In this document: positions 27,283-36,824 of the stretch, piece by piece
Position numbering within the stretch: the first letter of the stretch is position 1
Layout of the letters: the number at the start of each line of letters is the position of its first letter
The notes under the pieces: generated by a model
What the model was told of the DNA's origin: nothing
The model's input: the letters and a program-made list of their open reading frames with translations, nothing else
The model's database searches: none
Program-made: the position numbers and the translations under genes
Source: Oscillospiraceae bacterium
GTDB taxonomy: Bacteria > Bacillota > Clostridia > Oscillospirales > Ruminococcaceae
Assembly: GCA_017550285.1 (NCBI GenBank)
Contig: JAFZPP010000022.1
Coordinates: 26,896 to 90,895, forward strand
Length of the DNA stretch: 64,000 bases
Direction: 5' to 3'

Positions 27283-27990
27283 ATGAGCGCAGAGATCATC
27301 TGTGAACATGTTTCGCTCGGCTATGAAACGGGGATTGTTGCGGAGGGGCTTGATTTTACGGTCAGCCGCGGCGATTATCTCTGTATTCTGGGCGAGAACG
27401 GCTCAGGCAAAAGTACACTGGTGAAAACACTGCTGGGGCTGCATGCTGCATCCGGCGGAAAAATCACAAGGAACATCTCCGGCATCGGATATCTGCCGCA
27501 GCAAACGGTCGTGCAGCGCGATTTCCCCGCATCCGTGCGGGAGATCGTGCGCTCCGGCTGTCTCGGAAAAAGCGGCTTCCGTCCGTTTTATACGAAAACA
27601 GAACGCGAGCGCGCCGAGCAGAATATGCAGCGGCTCGGCATCAATGAACTTGCACGGCGCTGTTACCGGAATCTCTCCGGCGGACAGCAGCAGCGTGTCT
27701 TACTGGCGCGTGCGCTCTGTGCGGCAGATTCGATGCTGCTGCTCGATGAACCGGTCACGGGGCTTGATCCGAAAGCACAGATTGACCTTTATGAGCTGAT
27801 CGCCGGACTGAACCGCGACGGCATTACGATTATCATGGTTTCGCATGATGTCCGTGCGGCGGTGCAGTATGCCTCCCATATTTTGCAGATCGGTGCAAAA
27901 AAGCAGCTTTTCTTCGGAACGGCAAAATCCTATCGGGAGAGCGAAATCGGTCAGACATTTCTTGCGGCAGGGGGTGCGGAACATGAATGA
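27283..27990 (+). CDS. znuC: Zinc ABC transporter ATP-binding protein
   Basis: 235 residues behind AAGGAGG. Walker A GENGSGKST, Q-loop YLPQQTVVQRDFP typical for metal transporters, signature LSGGQQQRVLLARAL, Walker B MLLLDEPVTGLD and switch His in VSHDVRAA. Its 3' end overlaps the permease gene by 8 bases. It energises zinc import with the neighbouring ZnuA and ZnuB. Confidence 0.93.
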   Translation: MSAEIICEHVSLGYETGIVAEGLDFTVSRGDYLCILGENGSGKSTLVKTLLGLHAASGGKITRNISGIGYLPQQTVVQRDFPASVREIVRSGCLGKSGFRPFYTKTERERAEQNMQRLGINELARRCYRNLSGGQQQRVLLARALCAADSMLLLDEPVTGLDPKAQIDLYELIAGLNRDGITIIMVSHDVRAAVQYASHILQIGAKKQLFFGTAKSYRESEIGQTFLAAGGAEHE

Positions 27991-28831
27991 GCTGCAAACA
28001 CTGGTTGATTATTTCGTCAAATATCCGTTTGTGCGCTATGCATTCGCAGTCGGATTGCTGATTGCACTCTGCTCCTCGCTGCTCGGTGTGACGCTGGTAC
28101 TGAAACGGTTTTCGTTCATCGGCGACGGGCTTTCTCATGTTGCATTTGGTGCAATGGCGGTTGCAGCAGTCACCGGACTGACGAACAAAATGATTATCAT
28201 TCTGCCGGTCACGCTGCTTTCGGCTGTTCTGCTGCTCCGAACGGGACAGAATACAAAAATCAAGGGCGATGCCGCGATTGCCATGATCTCAGTCGGCGCG
28301 CTGGCAATCGGCTATATGCTGATGAATGTGTTTCCGTCGTCGGCGAATGTGACGGGCGATGTGTGCAGTACGCTGTTCGGCTCGACCTCTATTCTGACGC
28401 TGAAAAAATCGGATGTCACGCTCTGCGTCATCATGGCGGTCATCGTGATTGCCGTGTTCCTGCTGTTTTACAACAAAATCTTTGCAGTGACCTTTGACGA
28501 AAACTTCTGCAAGGCATCCGGCATCAACGCAAATGCGTATAATCTGGTGATCGCACTGATTACGGCAACAATTATCGTGCTTGCGATGAATCTGGTCGGC
28601 TCGCTGCTGATCTCCGCGCTGATAATCTTTCCGGCGCTGTCCGCCATGCGGCTGTTCCGCAGCTTTCGCGGCGTGATTCTCTGCTCTGCGGTTATTTCTG
28701 TGATTTGCGCGGCGGTCGGAATTATACTTTCCATTCTGTTTTCCACGCCGGTCGGTTCGACGATTGTCACGGCGGATATTGCTGTGTTTTTGCTGTTCTG
28801 CGGTTTGTCCGCTGTTTTGAAAAGAGGGTAA
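27983..28831 (+). CDS. znuB: Zinc ABC transporter permease
   Basis: 282 residues from ATG 27983 behind GGGGG; the longer open frame would overlap znuC deeply. About eight hydrophobic helices and the ABC-3 family landmarks FIGDGLSHVAFGAMA and LVGSLLISALIIFPALSA. It forms the membrane channel of the zinc importer. Confidence 0.92.
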   Translation: MNELQTLVDYFVKYPFVRYAFAVGLLIALCSSLLGVTLVLKRFSFIGDGLSHVAFGAMAVAAVTGLTNKMIIILPVTLLSAVLLLRTGQNTKIKGDAAIAMISVGALAIGYMLMNVFPSSANVTGDVCSTLFGSTSILTLKKSDVTLCVIMAVIVIAVFLLFYNKIFAVTFDENFCKASGINANAYNLVIALITATIIVLAMNLVGSLLISALIIFPALSAMRLFRSFRGVILCSAVISVICAAVGIILSILFSTPVGSTIVTADIAVFLLFCGLSAVLKRG

Positions 28832-28835
28832 TCAT

Positions 28836-29357
28836 ATGAAACGATTTGGATGTCTTGTTATCATTTCAATGCTGCTGCTGACAGGCTGCGGCAGTACCAA
28901 TACGCAAAAGATCGACGATCTGATTGCGGAACAGGAACAAACAACGACCGCAGGAACGGAGTCGTCGGTTCCGGAACCGGTCGTATCCGTGCCGGATGCA
29001 TCGAACGGGGAATACGATGTTGATCTGACCGCGCTTGACAGCAACATGGTCTATGCACAGGTCTATGATATGGTCTTCGGTGAAACGGATTACAACGGAA
29101 AACTGGTGCGGGCAAAAGGCATATTTGACTATTATCTTGACCCGAGCACCAACCATGAATATTTTGCCGTACTGATTACGGATGCCACGGCTTGCTGTGC
29201 GCAGGGCATAGAATTTGTGCTGGCGGGAGAGCATGCCTATCCGGACGATTATCCGGAAATCGGTTCTGAGATTGTCATTCACGGTGTTTTCAATACATAC
29301 GAGGATGAGACCGGTGCTTATGTGCAGCTCAGGGACGCTGTGTTTGAAACGGCGTGA
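28836..29357 (+). CDS. Small lipoprotein, last gene of the zinc operon
   Basis: 173 residues starting 4 bases after znuB. Lipoprotein signal MKRFGCLVIISMLLLTGCGS, a Thr/Glu/Pro-rich linker to about residue 60, then a compact domain (about 70-173) with GKLVRAKGIFDYYL and GSEIVIHGVFNTYED, the strand pattern of an OB-fold. Two adjacent Cys (TACCAQG) sit in the middle. The coupling to znuABC suggests a zinc-related role, but the family is not one I can name. Confidence 0.75.
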   Translation: MKRFGCLVIISMLLLTGCGSTNTQKIDDLIAEQEQTTTAGTESSVPEPVVSVPDASNGEYDVDLTALDSNMVYAQVYDMVFGETDYNGKLVRAKGIFDYYLDPSTNHEYFAVLITDATACCAQGIEFVLAGEHAYPDDYPEIGSEIVIHGVFNTYEDETGAYVQLRDAVFETA

Positions 29358-29377
29358 GAAACTGTTGATATCAAAAG

Positions 29378-29414
29378 AAGCCCTGCATTCACGGCTGATG
29401 AATGCAGGGCTTTT
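29378..29414 (+). terminator. Terminator of the zinc operon
   Basis: A 14-base perfect stem, AAGCCCTGCATTCA and TGAATGCAGGGCTT, with a 7-base loop and a TTTT run. Confidence 0.85.
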
Positions 29415-29535
29415 CTCAAATTGCAGCGAACACTGTAAAAGACAGAATCAGGTTTTGAAGAAAACAGCAAGGTGTTTTTTCACAGGATAACTTCTTCTTT
29501 TCATGGAAAACTCTGTCACCTGCATATTATTCCGC

Positions 29536-29817
29536 AATTGGCAAACAATACCTCTATGCTTTCCAATTTATTAAAATCGAAACTAGGAGGATATCATGAA
29601 AGCAACAGGTATTGTACGCAGAATCGACGATCTCGGTCGGATCGTCATACCGAAAGAAATCCGCAGAACCATGCGACTGCGCGGCTGCGACACCTCACTG
29701 AAAACATTGATACGGGATTTAGTGTTTTGTATGAGGCTGGAAGCGGAGAGGGAACGGTACATCGGAAAATGAATAGGTAGAAAACCGCCGCCTGCATTTT
29801 GAGCAAGCGACGGTTTT
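29536..29817 (+). repeat. AbrB-minigene element, copy A
   Basis: Leader block CAAACAATACCTCTATGCT (29542-29560), ribosome site CTAGGAGG, the 58-codon ORF and a closing hairpin AAAACCGCCGCCTGC/GCAAGCGACGGTTTT (29781-29817). The leader hairpin seen in other copies is not evident here. It lies between the zinc operon and the converging mgtA-type gene. Confidence 0.75.
29596..29772 (+). CDS. 58-residue AbrB-N-terminal mini-protein, copy A
   Basis: Starts ATG after AGGAGG. Residues 1-29 (MKATGIVRRIDDLGRIVIPK, then EIRRTMRLR) are the first strand-helix part of an AbrB/SpoVT swapped-hairpin DNA-binding domain. Instead of the usual GDPLEI continuation, residues 33-58 read TSLKTLIRDLVFCMRLEAER, then ERYIGK. 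This is the most diverged of the intact copies (GC instead of DG at 30-31). The domain lacks its second half, so classical AbrB dimer folding is doubtful. Confidence 0.65.
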   Translation: MKATGIVRRIDDLGRIVIPKEIRRTMRLRGCDTSLKTLIRDLVFCMRLEAERERYIGK

Positions 29818-29824
29818 GTGTCGG

Positions 29825-32443
29825 TTATACCCATTCATGGTTGTATTTCATATAGATGCGCTTGAGAATCTGTGCAAGAACCGTGTATACGATCATCAGT
29901 CCCGCGAGCCAGAGCAGATACGACGGCACCATGACCGGCAGATCAAACAGCGTCGCAATACCGGTAAAGCCGATCAGCAAAGTTGCAATCACAACGAGCA
30001 GCGTTGAAAGACTGAGCTGCGCGGATGCGCGGTCCTGAATAAACGGGATCTTCGGCGTGCGGATGGTGTGAATGACCATCGTCTGCGAAATGACGCCGAA
30101 CATGAACCAGCCGTTCTGGAAGAATCCTGCAAGGCTCTCGTTATTGAAGCGGAACTCGAACCACAGTACGAGGAAGCACAGCACATCCAGCACGGTACTG
30201 AGCAGACCGAAGATCACCATGAACTTTTTGATGCCGGGGATATTCCACTTCTTCGGCAGACGGATACTCTCGTCCTCCACATGGTCAAACGGCATACCGA
30301 GCTGCGCGAAATCGTTGAGGATATTCTGCACGAGAATGTGGATCGGCAGCAGCGGCAGAAACGGCAGGAAAATACTTGCGATCAGCACCGAGAACATATT
30401 GCCGAAGTTGCCGCTGACCGACATTTTCAGATATTTCGACATATTCGCAAAGGTGCGTCGTCCCTCAATGACGCCCTCATCGAGCACATTGAGGTCTTTT
30501 TCGAGCAGGATGATATCCGCGACTTCCTTTGCAATATCGACCGCCGTATCCACCGAAATACCGACATCCGCCTGCTTCAGCGGCAGGCTGTCATTGATGC
30601 CGTCGCCCATATAGCCGACCGTGTGACCGTTCGTCTGAAACGCCTTGACGACGCGCTGTTTCTGATACGGCGACAGCTTGGAATAGATATGGCATTTTTC
30701 GCAGGCGGCGAGCAGGTCTTCGTCGGTCATTGCCTCGACCTTTGCGCCGGTCAGCGTGTATTCCGTCGGGATGCCGAGCCGTCCGCAAATGTTGATTGCA
30801 ACGCCCTCAGTATCGCCGGTCAGGACAACAGTGCGCACGCCGTTCTTTTGCAGCGCCTTGACCGCGGATTCCGCAGAGGGCTTCGGCGGATCGAGGAATC
30901 CGACAAAGCCGATCAGCACCATATTGTTTTCATCGTCCACGCCGAAATGCTCGATATCGTGAATCTCATTTTTCTGCGCAACGGCAATGACGCGGATGCC
31001 CTCAAGATTGTTTTCCGTGGCGATCTTCTGCGCGTTGTCGATCAATTCCTGCGAGATCGGCTTGACCTCGCCCTCAATCTCGATATAGCCGCAGATCGAC
31101 AGAATTTCCTCGACTGCACCCTTTGTCACGAGCTGCCGCTTGCCGTTTTTATCATGCAGCACCACGCTCATGCGGCGGCGGCTGAAATCAAACGGAATCT
31201 CATCCTCGCGGACATAGGTTTCTTTCAGATAGGACAGTTCTTCCTTTTCGGCGCGGTTGATGATCGCCACATCCATGAGATTTTTCAGTCCGGTCTGGAA
31301 ATAGCTGTTCAGGAATGCATGGCGCAGCACGCGCTTATCCTCACGCCCGAGCACATCCATGTATTTTTCCAGCACGATCTCATCCTGCGTCAGCGTACCG
31401 GTTTTGTCGGTGCAGAGAATGTCCATCTCACCGAATGTCTGGATCGCGCCGAGACGCTTGACGATGGTCTGCTTTTTGGACATATTGACAGCGCCCTTTG
31501 CAAGCGACGAGGTCATGATGACCGGCAGCATTTCCGGCATCAGTCCGACTGCAATCGTAATGCCGAACATCAGCGAATCGAGCGGGCTGCCCTTTGTGAT
31601 AAAGTTTGCGATGAAAATAATCGGCACCATGACGACCATGAATTTGATGAGCAGGCTGCTGATCGAGTTAATATTGCGCTCGAAGCTGCTCTTATCCTGA
31701 TAGGTGTTGAGGCTTTTCGCCATGCTGCCAAGATATGTCTGATTTCCGGTTGTCAGGATGACCGCCTTTGCGCTGCCGGAGATGATATTGCTGCCCATGA
31801 AGCCGATGTTGTCCAGTTCTGTGATCTCGTCGCCCTCGGGGTCAGGACCGGCAAACTTCTCGACCGGCTGGCTTTCGCCCGTGAGCTGTGACTGGTCGGT
31901 GAACAGGTCTTTCGTCTCAATGAAACGCACATCACCGGGGAGCATATCGCCTGACGCGAGCTTGACCACATCGCCGGGGACGACCTCTTCAATACTGATC
32001 TCCATGCTGCTGCCGTTGCGGATGACATCAATTTTGTTCGTGATCATGTTTTGCAGCTTTTGTGCGGCACTGTTTGATTTTTCTTCCTGCACAAAGGAGA
32101 TGATGCCGGATACCGCGACCACAAAGATCAGCATGAGAAATGTTGCCCAGCTCGGCTTTTCCGCGATGATAACATCGGTCACAAGTGTGACGGCTGCGAC
32201 GATCAGCAGTACGATATTGAACGGATTGATGATCGCTTCCCGAATGCGCTTGGCAAGGCTGTTTTCATTGCCCGTGTCAATGATATTGCGCCCGTATTCT
32301 TCGAGACGGTCGGCGGCTTCGACCTGATTCAAGCCTTCGGGGTCTGTATCCAGCTTTTTGAATAATGCTTCGTCGGAGAGCTTTGCGATCTCGGCAAGCT
32401 CTTTTTCTGCGGCGCGCTTCTTTTCGTTCTTGTTTTCTGTCAT
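29825..32443 (-). CDS. mgtA: Magnesium-translocating P-type ATPase
   Basis: 872 residues with GGAGG upstream. P-type IIIB features: phosphorylation motif CTDKTGTLTQDE, TGES in the actuator domain (LTGESQPVEK), hinge VVLTGDTEGVAI and GDGINDSLPLKQADVGISVD, with about ten membrane helices. The family imports Mg2+ down its gradient at the expense of ATP. No PhoP-type neighbour or M-box is seen; the leader is only about 50 bases. Its promoter shares unusual sequence blocks with that of the AraC-type regulator at 42366. Confidence 0.92.
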   Translation of the reverse strand: MTENKNEKKRAAEKELAEIAKLSDEALFKKLDTDPEGLNQVEAADRLEEYGRNIIDTGNENSLAKRIREAIINPFNIVLLIVAAVTLVTDVIIAEKPSWATFLMLIFVVAVSGIISFVQEEKSNSAAQKLQNMITNKIDVIRNGSSMEISIEEVVPGDVVKLASGDMLPGDVRFIETKDLFTDQSQLTGESQPVEKFAGPDPEGDEITELDNIGFMGSNIISGSAKAVILTTGNQTYLGSMAKSLNTYQDKSSFERNINSISSLLIKFMVVMVPIIFIANFITKGSPLDSLMFGITIAVGLMPEMLPVIMTSSLAKGAVNMSKKQTIVKRLGAIQTFGEMDILCTDKTGTLTQDEIVLEKYMDVLGREDKRVLRHAFLNSYFQTGLKNLMDVAIINRAEKEELSYLKETYVREDEIPFDFSRRRMSVVLHDKNGKRQLVTKGAVEEILSICGYIEIEGEVKPISQELIDNAQKIATENNLEGIRVIAVAQKNEIHDIEHFGVDDENNMVLIGFVGFLDPPKPSAESAVKALQKNGVRTVVLTGDTEGVAINICGRLGIPTEYTLTGAKVEAMTDEDLLAACEKCHIYSKLSPYQKQRVVKAFQTNGHTVGYMGDGINDSLPLKQADVGISVDTAVDIAKEVADIILLEKDLNVLDEGVIEGRRTFANMSKYLKMSVSGNFGNMFSVLIASIFLPFLPLLPIHILVQNILNDFAQLGMPFDHVEDESIRLPKKWNIPGIKKFMVIFGLLSTVLDVLCFLVLWFEFRFNNESLAGFFQNGWFMFGVISQTMVIHTIRTPKIPFIQDRASAQLSLSTLLVVIATLLIGFTGIATLFDLPVMVPSYLLWLAGLMIVYTVLAQILKRIYMKYNHEWV

Positions 32444-32479
32444 GGTGTGCAGCCTCCGATTTGTTGATTCTTGAATGCC

Positions 32480-32538
32480 TATTGGGGTAACAGACTGTTT
32501 TATTATATCATATTATAACGAAAAGCGCAATGGGAGCA
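32480..32538 (-). promoter_or_regulatory. Promoter of mgtA with shared flanking blocks
   Basis: On the minus strand TTGCGC (32530-32525), 17 bases, TATAAT (32507-32502), preceded directly by TGCTCCCA (32538-32531) and followed by TACCCCAATA (32489-32480). The same arrangement recurs at 42387-42442. Confidence 0.75.
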
Positions 32539-32575
32539 TGAGAAAAAAGTCTGAAAATGAAATAATGGGAGCAAA

Positions 32576-32604
32576 AATGGAGGGCGGCAGTGCCGCCCTC
32601 CATT
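32576..32604 (-). terminator. Perfect hairpin, minus-strand terminator
   Basis: AATGGAGGGCGGCA and TGCCGCCCTCCATT are perfect 14-base arms around one base, followed on the minus strand by TTTTTGC. It would stop minus-strand transcripts coming from the right before the mgtA promoter. Confidence 0.65.
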
Positions 32605-32611
32605 GATCTAA

Positions 32612-32790
32612 GGCAACACCGCATAATTGCAAAGCGTTGCAAAAAGTGATATAATAGAGACATGGAAACACAACTGACACTGGCCATGATGAACGACGAG
32701 CTGGGACAGGCCAGAACCAGCAAAAAGGAATTTTTGAACAGAATCGAAAACATCATTCCATGGACGGAGTTTCTGAAAATGAAAAAGACA
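32612..32790 (+). mobile_element. IS5-family transposase stub (left-end remnant)
   Basis: GGCAACACCGCATAATTGCA at the left looks like an IS end; AGTGATATAATAGAG then ATG 32662 starts a frame whose first 40 residues (TLAMMNDELGQARTSKKEF, then NRIENIIPWTEFL) match the N-terminus of IS5-type transposases. After about 32785 the sequence becomes unrelated and runs into a terminator. The remainder of the element is gone. Confidence 0.6.
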
Positions 32791-32799
32791 CAAAAACGA

Positions 32800-32823
32800 A
32801 TGAGGGAGCCGAAGCTCCCTCAT
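32800..32823 (-). terminator. Terminator of the GH5 gene
   Basis: ATGAGGGAGC/GCTCCCTCAT with a TTCG loop on the minus strand, followed by CGTTTTTG. It lies about 50 bases past the GH5 stop. Confidence 0.85.
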
Positions 32824-32874
32824 CGTTTTATGTGGTTCATCTGACCGTCATAACCTCTGCGTTTCACCATATTC

Positions 32875-34287
32875 TTATTTCAGCCTGGCGGAGATTGCTG
32901 ATATAACCTTTGCGTCGTCGCTGTCCTTGATCGTGCAGGTGTCACGCGAATAAAAATTGTCGGTCACATCCCACAGCACCGGAACATATCCGTGCGCGGT
33001 CAGCTTATCCAGCACGATTTCGAGGCATTGAGATGAGCTTGTATATTCCGCACCGGCAGCAAAATTGCTCTTCGGATATCTCGAGGTCGTTTCGCCGACA
33101 AACACCGGGATTCCCTTGCCTTTGAAAGCCTGATCAAGCAGTGCGATCTGGCTGTCGGTATATTCTACCCAGTTTTTCGAGCCGATCTGATTGATCCAGA
33201 ACATAAAATTATCGACGTAATGAACCGAAACCATAAGTCTGTCTGAAACAGTATCCTTTGGAACAAGGAAGCGGTTTGACGTAGTATTGTCGATGTTCGT
33301 ACAGTAGCCCGATATGATCAGTACACGCTCTGCATTGCTGCTGCCCGTTGCACGCACAGCGTTTACAAATATCTGATTGAGTGTGTTCGTCAAAAGGTAT
33401 GCATCATCCTGTGACGGTTCTTTCAGCTCGCCTCTTTCATTGAACTGCTTTCCGCCGAGGTACTCGTTAAAGCCTTCAAAAACGAGTGTGTCGGGATAAT
33501 CATTGAAGTATTCTGCTATCTGCGTCCACAGGCTTTCAAAAATATCGCGGCAGTCCGCAAGATTGTTTCGCCTTATGATAAATTCGTCAAAATGGTGGAT
33601 GTTTACGACTGCGTACAGGTCGTCGTTCATGCAGTAATCAACGATCTCTTTCACTCTGCCGATGTACGCGGCATTGATCGTCCATGTTCCGTCGTTCTTC
33701 ATCATATTGCCCCAGAAAACGGGTATGCGCACGGTGTTGAATCCCGCAGCTTTTACGCCGTCAATCATTTCCTGCGTCGTCACCGGAGCGCCCCAGCAGG
33801 TCTCATAATCGGACGGCTTGTTGTTACCGATCACCGGTATCCATTCATATGTGATCTTCTCGCAGTCTGAAGCCTCATACGCTTCCATTGTGTTCCCGAG
33901 ATTCCAGCCCAGCCCCATATCCGCGGCGATTTCGGTCGCTGTGCGAAAAGCATCCGCATAAATAGGCGTCGGCGGGGTAATGCCCGCTGCAACGCGCTTG
34001 AGCAGCGTGAGGTCGGCAGCATTCAGTGACTTGCTGTTGTCAAGATCGGCATCCGCCAAACGAGTGTATTCCGCTTCGCTGCTTCCGGCACTGTTACCGA
34101 GCAGATACGATATCAGAAGCAAGACATCGGTACGGTCGATCTTCATGTCATTGTTGATATCACCGCGGTACCCGTTGATAACGGAACCATTCGAGGCAGA
34201 TGCCGGAATGACAGGGAGTGAGGAGAAGGAAAGTGCAGTGATGCAGGCTGCCATGAAACCTGCTGCGGTGCGAAGGATACCTTTCAT
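32875..34287 (-). CDS. Cellulosomal GH5 endoglucanase with N-terminal dockerin
   Basis: 470 residues. Signal peptide about 1-32, then a type I dockerin at about 38-102 with calcium loops GDINNDMKIDRTDVLLLI and ADLDNSKSLNAADLTLLK. The GH5 catalytic domain runs from about 112 to 470: GLGWNLGNTMEA, FNTVRIPVFWG, VVNIHHFDEF, acid/base Glu275 in FEGFNEY and nucleophile Glu399 in IPVFVGETTS. The fold and motifs resemble subfamily GH5_4, which includes endoglucanases and xyloglucanases. AAGGAGAT precedes the ATG and overlaps the stop of the upstream chimeric frame, so the two are co-transcribed. Confidence 0.9.
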   Translation of the reverse strand: MKGILRTAAGFMAACITALSFSSLPVIPASASNGSVINGYRGDINNDMKIDRTDVLLLISYLLGNSAGSSEAEYTRLADADLDNSKSLNAADLTLLKRVAAGITPPTPIYADAFRTATEIAADMGLGWNLGNTMEAYEASDCEKITYEWIPVIGNNKPSDYETCWGAPVTTQEMIDGVKAAGFNTVRIPVFWGNMMKNDGTWTINAAYIGRVKEIVDYCMNDDLYAVVNIHHFDEFIIRRNNLADCRDIFESLWTQIAEYFNDYPDTLVFEGFNEYLGGKQFNERGELKEPSQDDAYLLTNTLNQIFVNAVRATGSSNAERVLIISGYCTNIDNTTSNRFLVPKDTVSDRLMVSVHYVDNFMFWINQIGSKNWVEYTDSQIALLDQAFKGKGIPVFVGETTSRYPKSNFAAGAEYTSSSQCLEIVLDKLTAHGYVPVLWDVTDNFYSRDTCTIKDSDDAKVISAISARLK

Positions 34288-34291
34288 TAGC

Positions 34292-35233
<942 letters not shown>

Positions 35234-36799
35234 ATGAGACGAAAAATGACAGCCGTTTTCGCCGCTGCGGCATTGGCAGTCATCGCCGGAACAGCAATCT
35301 CTGTTTCGGCTGCGAATCCGATCGTGCAGCACTGCTATACTGCCGACGGCGCACCGCTTGTCTGGAATGATACATTTTATCTGTTTACGGGACACGATGA
35401 GAGCAATTCCGTGTTCTTTTCGATGGATGACTGGCGCTGCTTTGCGACAACCGATATGCAGAACTGGACAGACCTCGGTTCACCGCTGCACTATCGTGCG
35501 TTTGCATGGGCGCAGGGGGAAGCATGGGCGGCACAGGTCGTCGAACGCGGCGGAAAATTCTATTATTATGTCACGGTCACGGCAAAGGAGGGCGGCAGAG
35601 CGATTGGCGTTGCGGTCGCAGATGCCCCTGAAGGACCGTATACGGATGCAATCGGCAAGCCGCTGGTCGGTCCGATGGAAGGCATGAAATGTATTGATCC
35701 GACCGTGTTCATTGACGATGATGGGCAGGCATATCTGTATTTCGGAAACAGTGAACTGCGGTATGTTCTGTTGAATCCGGATATGATCTCCTGCATGGGC
35801 GAACCGGTGCGCGTAGACACCGGAAACGGCACATTCGGTATCACGTTTGACGAAGCGCCGTATCTGTATAAGCGCAATGACCTGTATTATATGATTTATG
35901 CCTCGGACTGGCTGCCGCAGAATGTCTCATATTCATACAGCGATACGCCGCTCGGACCGTGGGCATTCGGCAGGGTGCTCATGCACCATGAGGGCGGAAA
36001 CTGCGGCACGAATCATCCGGGTATCGCGGATTATAAGGGACACACCTATCTGACCTATCATGACGGCAATCTGCCGGGCGGCGGCGATTTTGCACGCTCG
36101 GAATGTGTCGATGAGATCATCTGGAATGCGGACGGCAGTATGCAGGAAGTTCAGCGAACGAAAACCGGTCCGCAGCAGCTCGAACCGCTTGACCCGTATC
36201 AGAGAACAGAGGCGGAGACCATTTGCAGCGCATCCGGTGTTGTGACGGAAGAATGTGCTGCCGGCGGGCGGAATGTCTGCGATATCCAGAACGGCGAATC
36301 ACTCATGGTTTCCGGCGTCGATTTCGGCGCAGGTGCGGCAGCATTCAAAGTCAGTGCATCGTCTGCGCTGAACGGCGGCACACTGGAGCTGCATCTGGAT
36401 ACATCGGACGGCAGTCTCATCGGAATGGTTCCGATTGCCGGAACAGGCGGCTGGCAGAACTGGGAATCGTTTGCATGTGAAATCACCGGCGCGGAGGGTA
36501 TCCACGATCTTTATTTTACCTTTTCCGGCGAGGGCGATGCGCCGCTTTTCAATCTGGACTGGTGGCAGTTTACATCAACTGCCGCAGAAACTGAATATCG
36601 CAAAGGTGATCTGGACAATGACGGCGTCATCAATGCCGTTGATCTGACGCTTGCCAAAATTGGTTTCATGAACAGTTTTACGGATATCGCCGCAAAGAAA
36701 GCTGCTGATACCGACGGAAACGGAAAGATTGAAACGGCTGATCTTGAATTGCTGCGGGCTTATCTGCTGACCGCAGCGCCGGACTTCAGCGGAAAGTGA
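35234..36799 (+). CDS. Cellulosomal GH43 enzyme with CBM6 and dockerin (first paralog)
   Basis: 521 residues from ATG 35234 behind GAAGAAGG. Signal peptide about 1-26. GH43 five-blade propeller about 28-315 with candidate catalytic triad Asp38 (TADGAPLVW), Asp155 (CIDPTVFIDDDG) and Glu207 (FDEAPYLY). CBM6 about 324-447 and C-terminal dockerin about 456-515 with loops GDLDNDGVINAVDLTLAK and ADTDGNGKIETADL. Expected to act as arabinofuranosidase or xylosidase on arabinoxylan or arabinan. It is a paralog of the gene at 42557, sharing domain order; the CBM6 parts are more alike than the rest. Confidence 0.88.
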   Translation: MRRKMTAVFAAAALAVIAGTAISVSAANPIVQHCYTADGAPLVWNDTFYLFTGHDESNSVFFSMDDWRCFATTDMQNWTDLGSPLHYRAFAWAQGEAWAAQVVERGGKFYYYVTVTAKEGGRAIGVAVADAPEGPYTDAIGKPLVGPMEGMKCIDPTVFIDDDGQAYLYFGNSELRYVLLNPDMISCMGEPVRVDTGNGTFGITFDEAPYLYKRNDLYYMIYASDWLPQNVSYSYSDTPLGPWAFGRVLMHHEGGNCGTNHPGIADYKGHTYLTYHDGNLPGGGDFARSECVDEIIWNADGSMQEVQRTKTGPQQLEPLDPYQRTEAETICSASGVVTEECAAGGRNVCDIQNGESLMVSGVDFGAGAAAFKVSASSALNGGTLELHLDTSDGSLIGMVPIAGTGGWQNWESFACEITGAEGIHDLYFTFSGEGDAPLFNLDWWQFTSTAAETEYRKGDLDNDGVINAVDLTLAKIGFMNSFTDIAAKKAADTDGNGKIETADLELLRAYLLTAAPDFSGK

Positions 36800-36824
36800 T
36801 AGCTGAAAAGGGGAGGGATCATTT

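Noticed and set aside
30068..31891. Plus-strand open frame of 607 codons opposite mgtA
   Set aside because: Antisense shadow of a strongly biased coding gene; the translation is His/Arg/Gln-rich without domains, while the minus strand has all P-type ATPase motifs.
32444..32490. Mg2+-sensing M-box or leader peptide before mgtA
   Set aside because: The leader is only about 50 bases, too short for an M-box, and has no Pro-rich short ORF.
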